A DNA stretch of 5,493 nt from Candidatus Pullichristensenella stercoripullorum. Lineage in GTDB: Bacteria; Bacillota; Clostridia; Christensenellales; Aristaeellaceae. Made by a program: the position numbers and the translations under genes. The notes beneath the pieces are model-generated. The model did not search any database, had not been told where the DNA came from, and worked only from the letters and a program-made list of their open reading frames with translations. Shown here piece after piece: positions 3,985 to 5,493 of this stretch. Position 1 is the stretch's first letter; every line of letters starts with the position of its first letter. The stretch is from positions 1 to 5,493 of the forward strand of contig DVGE01000264.1 of assembly GCA_018712885.1 (NCBI GenBank), written 5' to 3'.

Positions 3985-5493
3985 TCATCCGTTTTTGCCC
4001 GGCGCGGGATGTTCGATGTGCTCGCGCAGCGCCTTTTCGCAGAAGTCGCACAATTCCCCGGCAAACTCCGCGTCCGCGCTCTCGGCGACGATGCGGCACA
4101 GGGGGCGCTTTTCGTCCGGGCAGACCCACGCCCATCCCCTGTCGCGGCGCAGACGGATACCGCCGCCCAATTCAGCGTCCTGCTCGATCTCGGAGAGCGC
4201 CCGCAGTGCGCGACCGCGCTCGTTGTCCGTCATCTCCACCGTGCGGCTCATGCGGTGAACGCGCGGCATCTCTTCCCGCCACAGGCTCAGCGTCAGCCCG
4301 GCGCGAACGAGGGCGGAAAGGGCGCGCAGGGCGAAGTACAGCCCGTCGCTGAACAGCAGAAACTGTTCCGACCGCTCGCGGGCGAGGGCATCCAGCCAGC
4401 GTCCCCTTTCCATGGCGGCGAACTGCGCCCGCGCCCCCTCGTAGCGCGCGCAGAGCGTCTCCACGGCGCGCGTGAAGCCCGTGGGCAGCAGGAGCGCACG
4501 TTCGCCGCTCTCCAGCGCCGTCCATGCGAGCAGCAGTTGGTTTTCAGCCTCGGAGAGCGATCCGTCCGCGCCGGAAAAGGCGGCGCTTTCGCCGCTCGCG
4601 TCCAGCCAGACGCCCACTTCGTCGCCCTCCAATTCCATCATTTCCTCTTCCCACTCGCAGCGGGCGCGCAGCCCGGCGCGCCGCAGGGCCTTTTCCGCCA
4701 GGTCGAGCAGGTGCGCGTCCTCGGCAAACACCGCCAGCGGCGGCGCGTCCTCCGGGGCGGCGTCAAAGGCGCGCTCCAGTGCCGCCACATAGCCCAATTC
4801 TGTGCGCCCGGCGCTGAGCATCGGCCGGGTGATGCCGGCAAACGGCCCGGAGAAATCCTGCCGCAGCAGCAGGGCGTTGAGCGCGCGCCGCTTCCTGCGC
4901 TCCATGGGTGCGCCCGCCCCCGTGAGGGGCAGGAGCTGATCGCTGCCCACCAGCGCCGCCCCGTCCGCGCCGAGCGTGCGCAGCGCGTAGCGCAGTTGCG
5001 GCACGGTGCAAACGCCCGCGTCCACCACCTGTACGCCCTGGGACATCAGCCCCGCGGCGCAGGCGTGGAACAGCGCCAGCGACACCGCCGAGCGCGTCCT
5101 TGCCAGCAAAAACTCGCCGGGCCGCAGGCAGGCGGCCAGCGCCTGCGCCGCGCGCGTGGCCTGCGCGGGGTCTGAAAGCGGCAGGCTGTCGCCGCGAAAA
5201 CCGCGTTCCGCGCCCGCGCCCCAGACGCGGTTGCTCTCCAGCCGTTCGCCCTCGCAGACGGCCTTGTACGGCCATACCTTGACGCCGGGCAAAAGCTGCG
5301 CGCGCGCCAGCGCCTGTGCGCCCGTGCCCAGCGCGCAGCCCTCAAACGCCTGCGCCTGCGCGTCCAGCAGCGCGTGTCCGCCCAGCACGCAGCCGCGCGC
5401 CTGCGCCTCGCGCCCCACGCGCGCGCCCGGCCACAGCACGGAGCGCTTGACGCTGGCGCGCGCCTCCACCACCGCGCCCGCGCCGATCACGGC
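3985..5493 (-). CDS. Partial: beta-helix plus degenerate phosphomannomutase-like domain, C-terminal part of a nucleotidyltransferase-type fusion
   Basis: The frame is open to the window edge and ends at TGA 3987-3985, giving 502 visible residues. The codon at 5490 is an internal GTG (Val), so the real start is outside. Numbering from that Val, residues 1-75 form a left-handed beta-helix repeat (IGAGAVV, VLWPGARVG, CVLGGHALL) ending in LLPGVKVWPYKAV. Residues about 90-495 follow the phosphoglucomutase/phosphomannomutase fold. This order matches mannose-1-phosphate guanylyltransferase/phosphomannomutase fusions, so an N-terminal sugar-nucleotidyltransferase domain is expected off-window. The mutase motifs are eroded: VGSDQL (181-186) where TASHNP is usual, DASGES (297-302) instead of DGDxDR, SEQFLLFSDGLYF (374-386) where a GEESGH loop is usual, and CPDEKRP (457-463) instead of the phosphate-binding RPSGTEP. 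Mutase activity is therefore unlikely. The domain has no stops or frameshifts. A role in nucleotide-sugar or cell-surface polysaccharide metabolism is inferred. Confidence 0.8.
   Translation of the reverse strand, partial: AVIGAGAVVEARASVKRSVLWPGARVGREAQARGCVLGGHALLDAQAQAFEGCALGTGAQALARAQLLPGVKVWPYKAVCEGERLESNRVWGAGAERGFRGDSLPLSDPAQATRAAQALAACLRPGEFLLARTRSAVSLALFHACAAGLMSQGVQVVDAGVCTVPQLRYALRTLGADGAALVGSDQLLPLTGAGAPMERRKRRALNALLLRQDFSGPFAGITRPMLSAGRTELGYVAALERAFDAAPEDAPPLAVFAEDAHLLDLAEKALRRAGLRARCEWEEEMMELEGDEVGVWLDASGESAAFSGADGSLSEAENQLLLAWTALESGERALLLPTGFTRAVETLCARYEGARAQFAAMERGRWLDALARERSEQFLLFSDGLYFALRALSALVRAGLTLSLWREEMPRVHRMSRTVEMTDNERGRALRALSEIEQDAELGGGIRLRRDRGWAWVCPDEKRPLCRIVAESADAEFAGELCDFCEKALREHIEHPAPGKNG

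Noticed and set aside
4009..5175. Plus-strand open frame of 388 codons opposite the mutase-like gene
   Set aside because: The translation is rich in Arg, Gln and Ala with no domain signature, while the minus frame shows a recognisable beta-helix and mutase fold.

Overview
The window is GC-rich DNA with tightly packed genes, strong GGAGG-type ribosome binding sites, sigma-A-like promoters (TATAAT/TATACT with 17-bp spacing) and several one-base TGATG overlaps. Together with the protein families (a small bacterial PH-domain protein with an acidic tail, an MBL hydrolase with a winged-helix-like tail, a Vat-like acetyltransferase, and a nucleotidyltransferase-mutase type fusion), this suggests a high-GC anaerobic Firmicute of the Clostridia type. 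That placement is an inference; there is no rRNA or other taxonomic marker here. No mobile element, CRISPR array or RNA gene was seen.

Layout. (1) Positions 1-71, minus strand: the possible start of a further gene leaving the window, with a promoter-like sequence in front of it. (2) 84-2303, minus strand: a three-gene operon read right to left, PH-domain protein, FecCD/BtuC-type permease, then FecE/BtuD-type ATPase. The gaps are 1 nt and a 1-nt overlap. The transporter half-set would import an iron-siderophore, heme or cobalamin-type substrate. No substrate-binding protein is visible, and the first position is held by the PH-domain gene. (3) 2304-2404: a compact divergent promoter region in which the two -10 elements form a near-perfect inverted repeat. 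(4) 2405-3924, plus strand: a two-gene operon of an MBL-fold hydrolase with all metal ligands intact and a Vat/CatB-type O-acetyltransferase, joined by a TGATG overlap and closed by a strong intrinsic terminator at 3927-3967. (5) 3985-5493, minus strand, converging on that terminator: the C-terminal two thirds or so of a large protein with a left-handed beta-helix segment followed by a phosphomannomutase-like domain. It resembles mannose-1-phosphate guanylyltransferase/phosphomannomutase fusions, and its N-terminal part lies outside the window.

Most worth a second look: the mutase-like domain has lost the usual residues at all four active-site loops and looks like a pseudoenzyme; the PH-domain gene leads a metal/cofactor importer operon; the hydrolase and acetyltransferase are translationally coupled; and the divergent promoters are mirror-symmetric.
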